Counted from the stretch's first letter, positions 9,301-18,223 are shown. The stretch is DNA of 64,000 bases from Thiocapsa sp. KS1 (GCF_001499735.1 NZ_LN848257.1:2829570-2893569), one strand, 5' to 3'. Translations and numbers: made by a program. Notes: generated by a model from the sequence alone, not told the origin.

Positions 9301-10011
9301 GTGCAACCCGAGAAGAATTCCGCTCTGTTCGACAATCGTCTTCTCGCGTCGCTGCCGGACGAGGATCATCGGCAGGTGCTGAAGCGCTGCGATTCGGTCG
9401 AGCTGGCGCGCGACGAGGTAATCAACGAACCCGGCGAGCAGATCCGCCATGTCTACTTCCCCACCGATTGCTACTTTTCGCTGGTGACGCGACCGATCGA
9501 TCACGCCGGTCTGGAGGTCAGACTGGTCGGCAGGGAGGGAATGGTCGGGACACCGTTGGTCTTGGGGATCGACGTGACGCTGCTGCGCACCGTTGTCCGC
9601 GGCGGGGGTCCCGCTTGGCGCATGACCGCGGAGCGGTTTCCAGAGGCACTCGGAAAGAGCATCGCACTCCGGACCACCCTGAACCGCTATCTCTTCGTGG
9701 TGACGAACCAGGTCGAGCAGATGGTTGCCTGCACTCGGTTCCATGTGCTGGAAGCGCGTCTCGCCCGCTGGTTGCTGATGACTCAGGACCGGGCGCATTC
9801 TGATCACTTCCATGCCACCCATGAGTTCCTGGCCCTTCTACTCGGGGTGCGCCGGGTCGGTGTCACCAAGGCCGCGACGGCGCTGCAGCAGCGCCATCTC
9901 ATTCACTACAGCCGCGGCGACATCCGCGTTCTCGATCGGGCCGGCCTGAAAGCGGCAGCCTGCGGGTGTTACGGGGAGTCTGAAGCCCTGTATGAGCGAT
10001 TCATGGGCTGA
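9301..10011 (+). CDS. Crp/Fnr-family transcription regulator
   Basis: The 236-residue protein has an N-terminal cyclic-nucleotide-binding-type beta barrel (about residues 10-130, with DEVINEPGEQIRHVYFPTDC and GREGMVGTPLVLG) and a C-terminal winged helix (about 150-225) containing THEFLALLLGVRRVGVTKAA, the recognition-helix region. The N-terminal domain lacks an obvious Fnr-type cysteine cluster, so it is unlikely to bind an oxygen-sensing Fe-S cluster. The GTG start at 9301 is supported by GAGGAG about 8 bases upstream. It is divergent from four small stress/envelope genes and is the natural candidate to regulate them. Ligand unknown. Confidence 0.88.
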   Translation: MQPEKNSALFDNRLLASLPDEDHRQVLKRCDSVELARDEVINEPGEQIRHVYFPTDCYFSLVTRPIDHAGLEVRLVGREGMVGTPLVLGIDVTLLRTVVRGGGPAWRMTAERFPEALGKSIALRTTLNRYLFVVTNQVEQMVACTRFHVLEARLARWLLMTQDRAHSDHFHATHEFLALLLGVRRVGVTKAATALQQRHLIHYSRGDIRVLDRAGLKAAACGCYGESEALYERFMG

Positions 10012-10150
10012 GAGGCGACATGTCGGCCGCAGCGATCCGGGTCGCGCGCGGGCGGTTGATCCGGCGGGGTGCGGGGGGCCGAACGGATGCCGACGCATGT
10101 CGCGCCGGACGCGGTTGAGTGTTAGGAACAGTTCAAGAAAACCGCGATAT

Positions 10151-10186
10151 GTAGGATGGGTAGAGCGACAGCGAAACCCATCCTAC
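10151..10186. repeat. REP-like hairpin at the end of the regulator gene
   Basis: GTAGGATGGGT (10151-10161) and ACCCATCCTAC (10176-10186) form a perfect 11-bp stem with loop AGAGCGACAGCGAA. The loop resembles that of the 7274-7352 element although the stem differs. It lies between two convergent genes and could end both transcripts. Confidence 0.75.
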
Positions 10187-10191
10187 CCGTC

Positions 10192-10211
10192 AACAAGGTG
10201 TTCACCTTGTT
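10192..10211. repeat. 9-bp palindrome AACAAGGTG / CACCTTGTT
   Basis: AACAAGGTG (10192-10200) and CACCTTGTT (10203-10211) are perfect inverted repeats around a TT centre, 13 bp beyond the end of the minus-strand oxidoreductase gene. It may be a protein-binding dyad or a small terminator arm. Confidence 0.55.
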
Positions 10212-10224
10212 TGCGAATCGTCGC

Positions 10225-11160
10225 TCAATGACCAGTACGAGCACGAACCTCCAGAGCAACCTCGAGTGCGTTCAGTCCAGTCTGTCCGTCCACCAGCGGA
10301 GGGCATCCCTCGCGGATACAGCGCACGAACTCGGCAAGCTCCAGATCCAGCGGCTTCACCGGCTCGACACTGATGCGCTCGCGCGTGATCTCCGGGCGTG
10401 TCGCTCCGGCGGTCGTGCGGGGGGCGGCGATATCGATGGTCTGCTCGATGAAGTCGAGCGAGAGGTAGCTGCCCGGTTGGAAGACCCGGATCCGGCGCGT
10501 AGTCTTCTCCGAGACGCGGCTGGCGACGACGTTGGCGACGGTCCCTTGGTCGAACTCCAATCGGGCACTCGCGATATCCACATGATCCGTCAGCACGGAG
10601 GCGCCCACGGCCGAAATGTTGGCGATCCGCGCCCCGACCAGGGAGAGGATGATATCGATGTCGTGGATCATGAGGTCGGAGACCACATCGACATCGGTCG
10701 CACGCTCGGTGAAGCCGCCCATCCGTTGGGCCTCGATGTAGACAGGTGCGTGGATGCGCTGCGCGAGCGCCATGACGCCGGCGTTGAATCGCTCGACATG
10801 ACCGATCTGAAGGATTGCATGATGCTCGCGCGCCAGGCGGACGATCTCGATCCCGTCGGCCAGGCTGGCCGCGATCGGCTTTTCGAGCAGAACCGGAATG
10901 CCGCGCGAGAGGAAAGGCGCTGCCGCCTCCAGATGCGCGGTGGTCGGGACCACGATGCTGACCGCGTCGACCCGCCCGATGACATCCTCGATCCGCGCGC
11001 AGGCGGCGCAACCGGCCTCGGCGGCAACCGCCGCGGCGCGGGCCGGGTCGACGTCGACCACGCCCGCCAGCTCGACATCCGGCATGCGCGAGTAGATCAG
11101 GGCATGGAAACGCCCCAGATAGCCGACACCGATGACGGCGACGCGGAGTTTATCGGACAT
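10225..11160 (-). CDS. Gfo/Idh/MocA-family NAD(P)-dependent sugar oxidoreductase (GnnA-like)
   Basis: This 311-residue protein has an N-terminal Rossmann fold (RVAVIGVGYLGRFHA, residues 5-19), the family EKP motif (LLEKPIAASL near residue 95) and a C-terminal alpha/beta substrate domain with HVERFNAGV and VSDLMIHDIDIIL. The overall pattern recalls GnnA, the oxidoreductase that with the aminotransferase GnnB turns UDP-GlcNAc into UDP-GlcNAc3N for diamino lipid A; no gnnB is adjacent, so that assignment is tentative. The start ATG 11160 is chosen because upstream residues are basic and non-conserved. It converges on the Crp/Fnr regulator. Substrate uncertain, family certain. Confidence 0.85.
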   Translation of the reverse strand: MSDKLRVAVIGVGYLGRFHALIYSRMPDVELAGVVDVDPARAAAVAAEAGCAACARIEDVIGRVDAVSIVVPTTAHLEAAAPFLSRGIPVLLEKPIAASLADGIEIVRLAREHHAILQIGHVERFNAGVMALAQRIHAPVYIEAQRMGGFTERATDVDVVSDLMIHDIDIILSLVGARIANISAVGASVLTDHVDIASARLEFDQGTVANVVASRVSEKTTRRIRVFQPGSYLSLDFIEQTIDIAAPRTTAGATRPEITRERISVEPVKPLDLELAEFVRCIREGCPPLVDGQTGLNALEVALEVRARTGH

Positions 11161-11287
11161 AGGCTGCGACCGGATGCATTGATGAGTCTCGGAGACTCTC
11201 GCGGACAGGCCGCCGGCGCACAGCATGCGGCATTGCGTCCCGAGAATCGGTTGTTGTCGCGTCGATACTCCCGGAAAGCGGTTGTCT

Positions 11288-11455
11288 TCAGCCGCCGAAA
11301 TCGTTCGGCGCAACCGCCTGCTTGGCGATCGGGGTGCGCTCGACACCCGAGTAGAGCCCGATCTGGTACGCCAAAGTCGCCGCCATCCCGATGATCGCAA
11401 AAGCGATCACCAATACCACGAGATCGGGCTTGGGAGGAGATGACTTGGGACGCAT
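11288..11455 (-). CDS. Short single-pass membrane protein, hypothetical
   Basis: A 55-residue open frame begins MRPKSSPPKPDLVVLVIAFA and has one clear transmembrane helix (LVVLVIAFAIIGMAATLAYQIGL) after a basic, proline-rich N-terminus, ending with a short polar tail. The positive-inside layout is sensible for a real protein, but the ribosome-binding site is weak. It lies upstream of the oxidoreductase on the same strand and divergent from apaG. No family recognised. Confidence 0.5.
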   Translation of the reverse strand: MRPKSSPPKPDLVVLVIAFAIIGMAATLAYQIGLYSGVERTPIAKQAVAPNDFGG

Positions 11456-11612
11456 GGGCAAACCGACCTGATGTTGCGACTCTGGCTGCGTGGCTCGCTG
11501 TCCTTGCGAGACACCGAAATGGCGTAGGGGCTCCGATGCGCCTGGATCGCGCGACGGGCCCGTGTGTATTATCACGCGATCCGATGCGCTTGTCTGCGAC
11601 GTGGAGGTTCAG

Positions 11613-11987
11613 GTGAACGAGTTTTCAATCAAGATTTCCGCCAATAGTCAGTACCAACCGGAGCGGTCTTCCCCCGGCGAGGGGCGTTATGTGTTCGCCT
11701 ATACGATCGTGATCGAGAATCACGGCGACCGATCGGCGCGCCTGCTCGATCGGCACTGGATCATTACCGACGCGGACGGCAAGGCCCAAGAGGTCAGGGG
11801 AGAGGGTGTCGTCGGGGAGCAACCGCACCTGAAGCCGGGGGAACGTTTCGAGTACACGAGCGGTACCATCATCGCCACCCCGATCGGCAGCATGCACGGC
11901 AGCTACGGCATGATCGGCGACGACGGGACCCGCTTCGATGCCGACATTCCCGCTTTCTCGCTCGCCTCCGCCACCACCATCCACTAA
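11613..11987 (+). CDS. apaG: ApaG protein (Co2+/Mg2+ efflux-associated, FN3-like fold)
   Basis: The 124-residue product matches the length (about 125) and sequence pattern of ApaG: YVFAYTIVIENHG, LLDRHWIITDADG, VRGEGVVGEQPHLKPGE and GSMHGSYGM. ApaG is a single beta-sandwich domain; its biochemical role is unsettled, with links to Co2+ and Mg2+ homeostasis in enterobacteria. GTG 11613 is chosen because GGAGG lies at 11603-11607, five bases upstream. It is followed 20 bp later by apaH, the usual order, so the two are probably co-transcribed. Confidence 0.93.
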   Translation: MNEFSIKISANSQYQPERSSPGEGRYVFAYTIVIENHGDRSARLLDRHWIITDADGKAQEVRGEGVVGEQPHLKPGERFEYTSGTIIATPIGSMHGSYGMIGDDGTRFDADIPAFSLASATTIH

Positions 11988-12007
11988 GCGGGTCTGCCGG
12001 AGCCGAC

Positions 12008-12871
12008 GTGCCCGTGTCCATCTATGCCGTCGGCGACATCCAGGGGTGCTATCGAGAGTTCCGGCAACTGCTCGACAGGCTCCGATTCGAACCGGGCGTC
12101 GACCGGCTCTGGCTCGTCGGCGACCTGGTCAATCGCGGGCCGGAATCGCTGGCCGTGCTGCGCTTCGTGCGCGATCTGGGCGATTGCGCCGTCACGGTCC
12201 TCGGCAACCACGATCTGCATCTCCTCGCCCTGGCCGAAGGCAACACCCGGCACGCCGGCAAGAGTACACTCGACGAGGTGCTGCGGGCGCCGGACCGCGA
12301 CGCGCTCCTGCACTGGCTTCGTCATCGCCCGCTGCTGCACCATGACTCGGACATCGGCTTCACCATGATCCACGCCGGTCTGCCACCGCAATGGAGCCTT
12401 GCGGACGCGCAGGCCTACGCACAGGAGCTGGAAGCGGCCCTGCGCGGTCCGGACCATCGCACCTTTCTGATGGAGATGTACGGCAACAAACCCAAACGCT
12501 GGTCGCCCGCGCTGACCGGCATGGAGCGCCTGCGCTTCATCACCAACTGCCTGACGCGATTGCGGTTCTGTGCGCCGGACGGCGCACTCGCCCTAGGCGA
12601 GAAGGGCGAGATCGGCAGCCAATCGGCCGGACTCCGACCCTGGTTTCGGATGCCGGATCGGCACACCCATGGCGATCGGATCATCTTCGGCCACTGGTCC
12701 ACCATCGGTTATCTCGCCGAGCACAATGTCTGGGGACTCGACAGCGGCTGCCTCTGGGGCGGCGCACTCACCGCGATCCGGATCGACGGCGGCGGCAACG
12801 CAGACGATAAACGGCCGATCACACCCATCCAGATCGACTGCGCGGGCTATCTGCGGCCTGGGTCGGAGTGA
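12008..12871 (+). CDS. apaH: Diadenosine tetraphosphatase, symmetrical (ApaH)
   Basis: A 287-residue metallophosphatase that splits Ap4A into two ADP. The metal-binding signatures are in place: GDIQGCYREF near the start, GDLVNRGPESL near residue 38 and GNHDLHLL near residue 65, with later histidines in GFTMIHAGLPPQW and IIFGHWSTIGY. It starts with GTG at 12008, with GGAG five bases before it. It lies directly after apaG and overlaps the convergent folA by 25 bp at the 3' ends, so transcripts from the two strands must read into each other. Confidence 0.95.
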   Translation: MPVSIYAVGDIQGCYREFRQLLDRLRFEPGVDRLWLVGDLVNRGPESLAVLRFVRDLGDCAVTVLGNHDLHLLALAEGNTRHAGKSTLDEVLRAPDRDALLHWLRHRPLLHHDSDIGFTMIHAGLPPQWSLADAQAYAQELEAALRGPDHRTFLMEMYGNKPKRWSPALTGMERLRFITNCLTRLRFCAPDGALALGEKGEIGSQSAGLRPWFRMPDRHTHGDRIIFGHWSTIGYLAEHNVWGLDSGCLWGGALTAIRIDGGGNADDKRPITPIQIDCAGYLRPGSE

Positions 12872-13386
12872 CGCGCGGGTACGCGGCGAAGCTCCAAGAA
12901 GGTCATGGCATGCGCGTTGCGGGCGTCGGCCGGACGCTCGACCCGGCTCATCTCGGCCCAATCCGCCGGATCCCAGCGCGGAAACCAGGCATCGCCCTCG
13001 ATAGCGGCATGCACCAGGGTCAAATAGAGACCGTCCGCCCGCGGAAGTGTCTCCGCATAGAGCGCCGCCCCGCCGACGATCAACAGCTCGGGAACCGGCC
13101 CGGCCGCATCGATCGCGGCATCCAGAGAATCCACCACGAGACAACCTTCCGGACGAAATGCCGGATCACGCGACAGGACAATGTGGCGTCGGCGCGGCAA
13201 GAGCCCGGGCAGAGACTCCCAGGTCCGTCGCCCCATGACGATCGTCTTGTCGAGGGTGAGCTGTTTGAAGTGCCCTAGATCGGCCGGCAGATGCCAAGGC
13301 AGGCGATTCTCCCGACCGATCACGCCGTTGTCCGCGATCGCGGCAACCAGGCAGAGGGGTGGAGCTTGGCATTCGGTCGATGTCAT
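12847..13386 (-). CDS. folA: Dihydrofolate reductase
   Basis: This 179-residue enzyme reduces dihydrofolate to tetrahydrofolate with NADPH. Characteristic stretches: LVAAIADNGVIGRENRLPWH (substrate and Met20-loop region), the catalytic acidic residue in PADLGHFKQLT, the NADPH site GRRTWESLP, and ELLIVGGAALYAETLP. Length fits chromosomal DHFRs (about 160-180). AAGGTGA precedes ATG 13386. It overlaps apaH tail to tail. A palindrome-bounded element lies directly upstream, between folA and the WYL regulator, so the promoter is near or within it. Confidence 0.95.
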   Translation of the reverse strand: MTSTECQAPPLCLVAAIADNGVIGRENRLPWHLPADLGHFKQLTLDKTIVMGRRTWESLPGLLPRRRHIVLSRDPAFRPEGCLVVDSLDAAIDAAGPVPELLIVGGAALYAETLPRADGLYLTLVHAAIEGDAWFPRWDPADWAEMSRVERPADARNAHAMTFLELRRVPARHSDPGRR

Positions 13387-13416
13387 GGCGGATCACCTTG
13401 TCTTGATGGCTGCGCG

Positions 13417-13532
13417 TGCGAATCAATTCACACCTACACGTCGGTGGTTCCTTTCCCGGAATCACCTAAACTCGCTCGGCCCGGCACAACTGACTACGGA
13501 GCTACCGGTGTGTAGGTGCGAATTTATTCGCA
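13417..13532. repeat. 116-bp element with terminal inverted repeats (MITE-like)
   Basis: Left end 13417-13438 and right end 13511-13532 are inverted copies matching at about 20 of 22 positions (core TGCGAATNAATTC and CACCTACA). No coding frame lies inside. A related copy of the left half occurs at 23299-23351. Confidence 0.65.
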
Positions 13533-13576
13533 TGACGGCCCCCTCCAGGTCTTGCAGGCATGAGCAGTCGGTGTAC

Positions 13577-14560
13577 TCATGCCGGGAAATCGCCTTTGCC
13601 GTACCGCGCCAGCGCCGCGGCGAGGCGATCCCGAACCAGATCGCGTAGGATCGCCGGCTCGACGACCTCGACATCCGGCCCGTACCTGAGCACATCCATC
13701 GTCAGCTCGAGCGCATTGCTGTAGGGGATGCGCAGCTCGTAGCGTCCGTCCTCCAGGAATCGCCCCGTCTGATCCCGATGCCACTGCTCCTTGGCGACCC
13801 AGCGGGCGCGCTCCGGGCTGAATCGCAGCACGGCCGTCTGTTGCGGCGCGCCGGCGAAGATCCCGTAGGAGACGGCGAAGTGTCGATCGAGCTCCTCGTC
13901 CGCCACCGGCAAGGCCGGCGTGGACAGAGGACGCGCGGTCTCGATCGCATCCAGGGCGAAGGTCCGCAGACCCTCGCGCAGATGACACCAGGCATCGAGA
14001 TACCAGTTGTCGCGGTAATAGGTGAGACGCTGGGGCGAGACCTCGCGGTCGCTGTGCCGATCGTCGCCGCGATTGAAATAGCGGATCCAGAGCCGTTGAC
14101 GTTGAGCCAAGCCGCCGGCGACCGTCTGAAAGTGTCGACCGCCGCGACGCGCGCCCACCCGCATGATGCGCACCCGCGCCGAAAGCCCGTCGAAGCCGGG
14201 GCGCTGCAGCTCGAGCAGATCGCCGATGCGTTTCTGCAGTGGCTTGAGATGCGGATCGAGCAGACCGGGCTCGACGCTGGTCAAGAGCTGCTGCACCGTC
14301 AGCAGGGCGTGCAGCTCCGAGGCGTTGAACCACAGACCGGGCAGCTCGTACATCGCACCGTCGGCCAGATCGTACCTATAGCCGTTGTGATCCCGGTCGT
14401 AGACGATCGGGGCGTGCAGATGCAGACGCATGTCCTCGATGAGCCGCTTGATGGTCGCGCGCGAGCACTCGAGCGCCTCCTCCAATCGCTGCCGCGAGAC
14501 CGGATGCCGAGCCGCCTGAAGGATGCGGTTGAGCTCGAAGATCCGGTCGAAGCGGTCCAC
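13577..14560 (-). CDS. WYL-domain transcription regulator with N-terminal HTH
   Basis: The 327-residue protein has an N-terminal DeoR/HTH_11-type winged helix (about residues 1-60, LNRILQAARHPVSRQRLEEA and CSRATIKRLIEDMR), followed by a WYL domain (about 140-215) with the eponymous residues in YYRDNWYLDAWCHLREGL and a C-terminal extension. WYL proteins are ligand-sensing regulators, often of DNA damage or phage defence genes. I choose GTG 14560, ten bases after the rsfS stop, since an ATG further up would run through rsfS. It is last in the leuS-to-rsfS strand run. Target genes unknown. Confidence 0.88.
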   Translation of the reverse strand: MDRFDRIFELNRILQAARHPVSRQRLEEALECSRATIKRLIEDMRLHLHAPIVYDRDHNGYRYDLADGAMYELPGLWFNASELHALLTVQQLLTSVEPGLLDPHLKPLQKRIGDLLELQRPGFDGLSARVRIMRVGARRGGRHFQTVAGGLAQRQRLWIRYFNRGDDRHSDREVSPQRLTYYRDNWYLDAWCHLREGLRTFALDAIETARPLSTPALPVADEELDRHFAVSYGIFAGAPQQTAVLRFSPERARWVAKEQWHRDQTGRFLEDGRYELRIPYSNALELTMDVLRYGPDVEVVEPAILRDLVRDRLAAALARYGKGDFPA

Positions 14561-14570
14561 CGGGTCGGCC

Positions 14571-14927
14571 CTAAACGGGAACGGCGGCGACCTTCGCGAC
14601 GGCAGCCGGTGCGGCCCAGAGCTTTTCGAGGTTGTAGAAGTCACGCACCTTGGGGAGCATGACATGCACCACGACCCCGTTGAGGTCCACCAGCGCCCAC
14701 TCGCCCTCGGTGACGCCCTCCATCCCCAGAGGGGTCTCGCCCGCCTCCTTCGACTTGTAGGCCACGGTCTCCGCGATGGCCTTCACATGCCGATCCGAGG
14801 TGCCGGAGGCGACGATCATATAGTCCGTGATGGCGGTCTTACCCCGCACGTCCATCACCTCGACGTCGCGGGCCTTCATGTCGTTCAAGGTCTCGACGAC
14901 CAGTTCCCGAAGTGTCTCAAGCTGCAT
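14571..14927 (-). CDS. rsfS: Ribosomal silencing factor RsfS
   Basis: A 118-residue RsfS/Iojap-family protein that binds ribosomal protein uL14 and blocks subunit joining during starvation. Typical features are LVVETLNDMKARDVEVMDVR near the start, DYMIVASGTSDRHVKAIAE, GEWALVDLNGVVVHVMLP and RDFYNLEKLW. Length matches the family (about 105-120). It follows nadD, the usual neighbour, after about 150 bp in which I see no gene. In many gammaproteobacteria rlmH comes next; here the WYL regulator does. Confidence 0.95.
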   Translation of the reverse strand: MQLETLRELVVETLNDMKARDVEVMDVRGKTAITDYMIVASGTSDRHVKAIAETVAYKSKEAGETPLGMEGVTEGEWALVDLNGVVVHVMLPKVRDFYNLEKLWAAPAAVAKVAAVPV

Positions 14928-15081
14928 GCGATCTCCTCTGCTTTTGAATTAGGGGCGCGACACGAGCGGTCGCACAGGGGTTTGCGTCGCACCGCGAGCC
15001 GCGGCGACGACCACACCCTCCTTGGCCGGGTCCGACGGGCGACGGTGCAAACGTAGCCCTTCGGGTCGGGGGGCCTCCGGC

Positions 15082-15714
15082 CTACCGATACAAACCTTCC
15101 GCCGCGATCATCGCGATCACCGCATCGGGCAGCAGCCAGCGCGGACTCAGACCCTGTCGGATCAGCTCGCGCACACGGGTTGCCGAGACATCGATCTGGG
15201 TCACCGCCTGAAAGAGGATGCGGCCGGCCGGCGTCTCGGCCAAGTCGTCGGCCCGATCCCGGATACGCCCCGTGCAAAACGCCTGCAGGGCAGGATCCAG
15301 CGCGTCGGACGCACCCGGTCGCCGCATCACCACGAGATGCGCCAAGTCCAGGATCTCGGCCGGGCGATGCCAGTCCAGGAAGCCCGCGAAGGCGTCGGCG
15401 CCGACCAGCAGACACAGGGGGCGCTCCCGGCCCAGCTCGGCGCGCAGCGAGATCAGGGTGTCGTAGGTGTAGGAGCCGCCCGCCCGATCGATCTCGCGGG
15501 CGTCCGCGGCGAAACCCGGTTGCCCGGCGATCGCGGCCTCCAACATGGCCAGGCGCTGCGCGGAGGAGGCGACCGGCGGCGCACGATGCACCGCGACATT
15601 GAGCGGGACGAGTCGGATCTCGTCCAGGCCGAGCGCTTGGAGACAATCGAGCGCCGGGCGCAGATGTCCGAAGTGGATGGGGTCGAAGGTGCCGCCGAGG
15701 ATGCCGATCATCAA
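15082..15714 (-). CDS. nadD: Nicotinate-mononucleotide adenylyltransferase
   Basis: This 210-residue enzyme joins ATP and nicotinate mononucleotide to give deamido-NAD in NAD biosynthesis. The nucleotidyltransferase signature GILGGTFDPIHFGHLRPA is at residues 4-21 and the second ATP-binding motif ISATRxR-like stretch (DVSATRVRELIRQGLS) is near the C-terminus. LLVGADAFAGFLDWHRP also fits NadD. It lies between proA and rsfS in a same-strand group. Length and order agree with other gammaproteobacteria. Confidence 0.95.
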   Translation of the reverse strand: MMIGILGGTFDPIHFGHLRPALDCLQALGLDEIRLVPLNVAVHRAPPVASSAQRLAMLEAAIAGQPGFAADAREIDRAGGSYTYDTLISLRAELGRERPLCLLVGADAFAGFLDWHRPAEILDLAHLVVMRRPGASDALDPALQAFCTGRIRDRADDLAETPAGRILFQAVTQIDVSATRVRELIRQGLSPRWLLPDAVIAMIAAEGLYR

Positions 15715-15769
15715 GGCGTCGAGGTGCGACCGACAAACAAATACACACCACCGAGAAATCCGTCGACCA

Positions 15770-17044
15770 TCAGGTGCGGACCTCGCCGTTGCCCAGCACC
15801 ACGAACTTCACCGAGGTCAGACCCTCGAGCCCGACCGGACCGCGCGCATGAAACTTGTCCGTGCTGATCCCGATCTCCGCGCCCAGGCCGTACTCGAACC
15901 CGTCGGCAAAGCGCGTGGAGGCGTTGACCATGACCGAACTGGAATCCACCTCGCGCAGGAAACGGCGAGCCCGGCTGTAGTCCTCCGTCACGATCGCATC
16001 CGTATGGGCCGAGCCGTGCGCGGCGATGTGATCCATGGCCGCATCGAGCCCGGAGACAACCCGGATGGCGAGGATCGGGGCCAGATACTCGGTGTCCCAG
16101 TCGGCCTCGGTCGCGGCAATCGCCTCGGGCAGGATCTCGCGGGTGCGCGGACAACCCCGCAGCTCCACCCCCTTCTCGCGATAGGCTGCCGCCAGCCGCG
16201 GCAGGATGCTCGCCGCAACGGCCTCGTCCACCAAGAGGGTCTCCATGGTGTTGCAAGTGCCGTAACGCTGCGTCTTGGCGTTCATGGCGATGGCGAACGC
16301 CTTGTCGAGATCCGCATCGGCGTCGATGAAGACATGACAGATGCCGTCGAGATGCTTGATGACCGGGACCCGTGCATCGCGGCTGATCCGCTCGATCAGA
16401 CCCTTGCCGCCGCGCGGGATGATGACGTCGACGAATTCGGGCATGGCGATCATGGCACCGACGGCCGCGCGATCGGTCGTGGCGACCACCTGCACGCCGT
16501 CGGCAGGCAGACCGGCCTCGACCAAGCCCTGCTGAATACAGGCCGCGATCGCCTGATTCGACTCGAATGCCTCGGAGCCGCCGCGCAACAGGGTTGCGTT
16601 GCCCGATTTGAGACAGAGCCCGGCGGCATCCGCGGTCACGTTGGGTCGTGATTCGTAGATGATGCCCACGACACCCAGCGGCACGCGCATGCGCCCGACC
16701 TGAATACCGGACGGGCGGTAATCCAGATCCGTGATGGCGCCGATCGGATCCGGCAAGGCCGCGATCTGGCGCAGACCCTCGATCATGGTGTCGATACGCC
16801 CCTCGGTCAGCTCAAGCCGATCCAGCAGCGCGGCATCCAGACCCTTGGCGGCACCCTGTTCGAGGTCGATCCGGTTAGCCGCGGCGATGGCGCCGCGCCG
16901 GGCATCGATCGCGTCGGCGATCGCCGACAGCGCATCGTTCTTTTGACGGGTCGTCGCCCGCGCCAAACCGCGCGACGCGGCACGGGCTCGGCGTCCAAGA
17001 TCGCTCATATAGGCGTCGATATCGGTGATCTGTCGTTCGCTCAT
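15770..17044 (-). CDS. proA: Gamma-glutamyl phosphate reductase
   Basis: A 424-residue aldehyde-dehydrogenase-fold enzyme that reduces gamma-glutamyl phosphate to glutamate semialdehyde in proline synthesis. The catalytic cysteine lies in [15 protein letters not shown]; other family stretches are [32 protein letters not shown], and the C-terminal [15 protein letters not shown]. Length equals the family norm (about 417-425). It is between holA and nadD on the same strand; a gap of 130 bp on its upstream side (17045-17174) carries no gene and may hold its promoter. Confidence 0.96.
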   Translation of the reverse strand: MSERQITDIDAYMSDLGRRARAASRGLARATTRQKNDALSAIADAIDARRGAIAAANRIDLEQGAAKGLDAALLDRLELTEGRIDTMIEGLRQIAALPDPIGAITDLDYRPSGIQVGRMRVPLGVVGIIYESRPNVTADAAGLCLKSGNATLLRGGSEAFESNQAIAACIQQGLVEAGLPADGVQVVATTDRAAVGAMIAMPEFVDVIIPRGGKGLIERISRDARVPVIKHLDGICHVFIDADADLDKAFAIAMNAKTQRYGTCNTMETLLVDEAVAASILPRLAAAYREKGVELRGCPRTREILPEAIAATEADWDTEYLAPILAIRVVSGLDAAMDHIAAHGSAHTDAIVTEDYSRARRFLREVDSSSVMVNASTRFADGFEYGLGAEIGISTDKFHARGPVGLEGLTSVKFVVLGNGEVRT

Positions 17045-17174
17045 CTCGAACCCAACGGATAATAAATGGGATCAGTGTAAGACGGCACCCGGGGTCTGTA
17101 TAGCCGGAAAAGAGCCGGATATCAGGCGGAAGCCGTCTCCGCGCCGAAACCGAGAAGGCCGGGCCGAACGCGTC

Positions 17175-18209
17175 TCAGCGCTGCGGGATCGGCCGACCCG
17201 CCCGAAAGCCGCCGGCGGCCAAGGCATCGGCGACCACGGCCAAGCGGTGCCAGGGGTCGCCGACGGCGAGCCCCTTGATCGACTGATCGACCAGCGAGCA
17301 CTGATAGAGCAGCACGCGCAGCAGGGTCGGCGAGAGACGCGACAGGGCGCGTTCCATCGCCTGGAGACGTTGCGGGGGCATTCGCGTATCCGCGCCACCC
17401 GGCGCACGCGCGCAGCCCGCCCGCGCCCCGGCCGCTTCGGCCAGGGTCCGAAGCTCCCGCGCCAAGACCCAGAGGACGAGAACATCCGCAGTTCCTTCGG
17501 CGCGCAGGACCGAGAGCACGCGTTGGGTGCGGGCACGGTCTCCGGACAAGGCCGCGTCGGTCAGCGAAAAGAGGTCGAAACGGGCACTGTCGGCGAGGTT
17601 CCCGAGCAGATCGGCGAGCCCAAGCGGCCCGGGATCACGCAGCAGACGCTGCTTCTCGATCTCCTGCACCGCCGCCAGCAGATTGCCCTCCGCACGCTCG
17701 GCGAGCAGCTCGGCCACGCCCGGTCCCGGCTGGAGCCCGACCGACTGCAGACGCTGACCGAGCCACTGCACCAGCTCGCGCCCCTTCAGAGGCCAGACCT
17801 GCACCAGTGCGCCGACCGACTCGACCCGCTTGGCCCACTGGCTCTGCAGCTCCTTGCGATCCAGCTCGGGCGCGATGATCAACAGCAGATTGTCCGGGCA
17901 GGGCCGATCGCAATAGGCGCGCACCGCGGCACCGCCGTCCTTGCCGAGCTTCACCGTGCCGATGCGCAGCTCGATGAGCTTGCGCGAGGAGAAGAGCGAC
18001 ATGGCATCGGCGGAGGCGGCCAAGGCCTGCCAATCGAATGCGGCGTCCTGATCCAGGACCTCGCGCTCGGCGAAACCCTGACGGCGAGCCGCCTCGCGGA
18101 TCAGACGCGCCGCCTCGCCGAGCTGGTAGGGCTCGTCGCCGCACACCAGGTACAGCGGGGCCAGGCCGCGGGACAAGGCGTCTTGGAGCTGATTGAATCG
18201 CAGGCGCAT
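17175..18209 (-). CDS. holA: DNA polymerase III delta subunit
   Basis: The 344-residue delta subunit opens the beta clamp within the clamp-loader complex. The N-terminus RLRFNQLQDALSRGLAPLYL and GDEPYQLGEAARLIREAA match HolA; VRAYCDRPCPDNLLLIIAPE and EGNLLAAVQEIEKQRLL are in the AAA+-like and helical regions. ATG 18209 is preferred over 18227 because alignment with HolA begins at RLRF and 18227 would overlap lptE. It follows lptE by 14 bp, the standard leuS-lptE-holA order. Confidence 0.94.
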   Translation of the reverse strand: MRLRFNQLQDALSRGLAPLYLVCGDEPYQLGEAARLIREAARRQGFAEREVLDQDAAFDWQALAASADAMSLFSSRKLIELRIGTVKLGKDGGAAVRAYCDRPCPDNLLLIIAPELDRKELQSQWAKRVESVGALVQVWPLKGRELVQWLGQRLQSVGLQPGPGVAELLAERAEGNLLAAVQEIEKQRLLRDPGPLGLADLLGNLADSARFDLFSLTDAALSGDRARTQRVLSVLRAEGTADVLVLWVLARELRTLAEAAGARAGCARAPGGADTRMPPQRLQAMERALSRLSPTLLRVLLYQCSLVDQSIKGLAVGDPWHRLAVVADALAAGGFRAGRPIPQR

Positions 18210-18223
18210 GGGTTCGAGACCCG

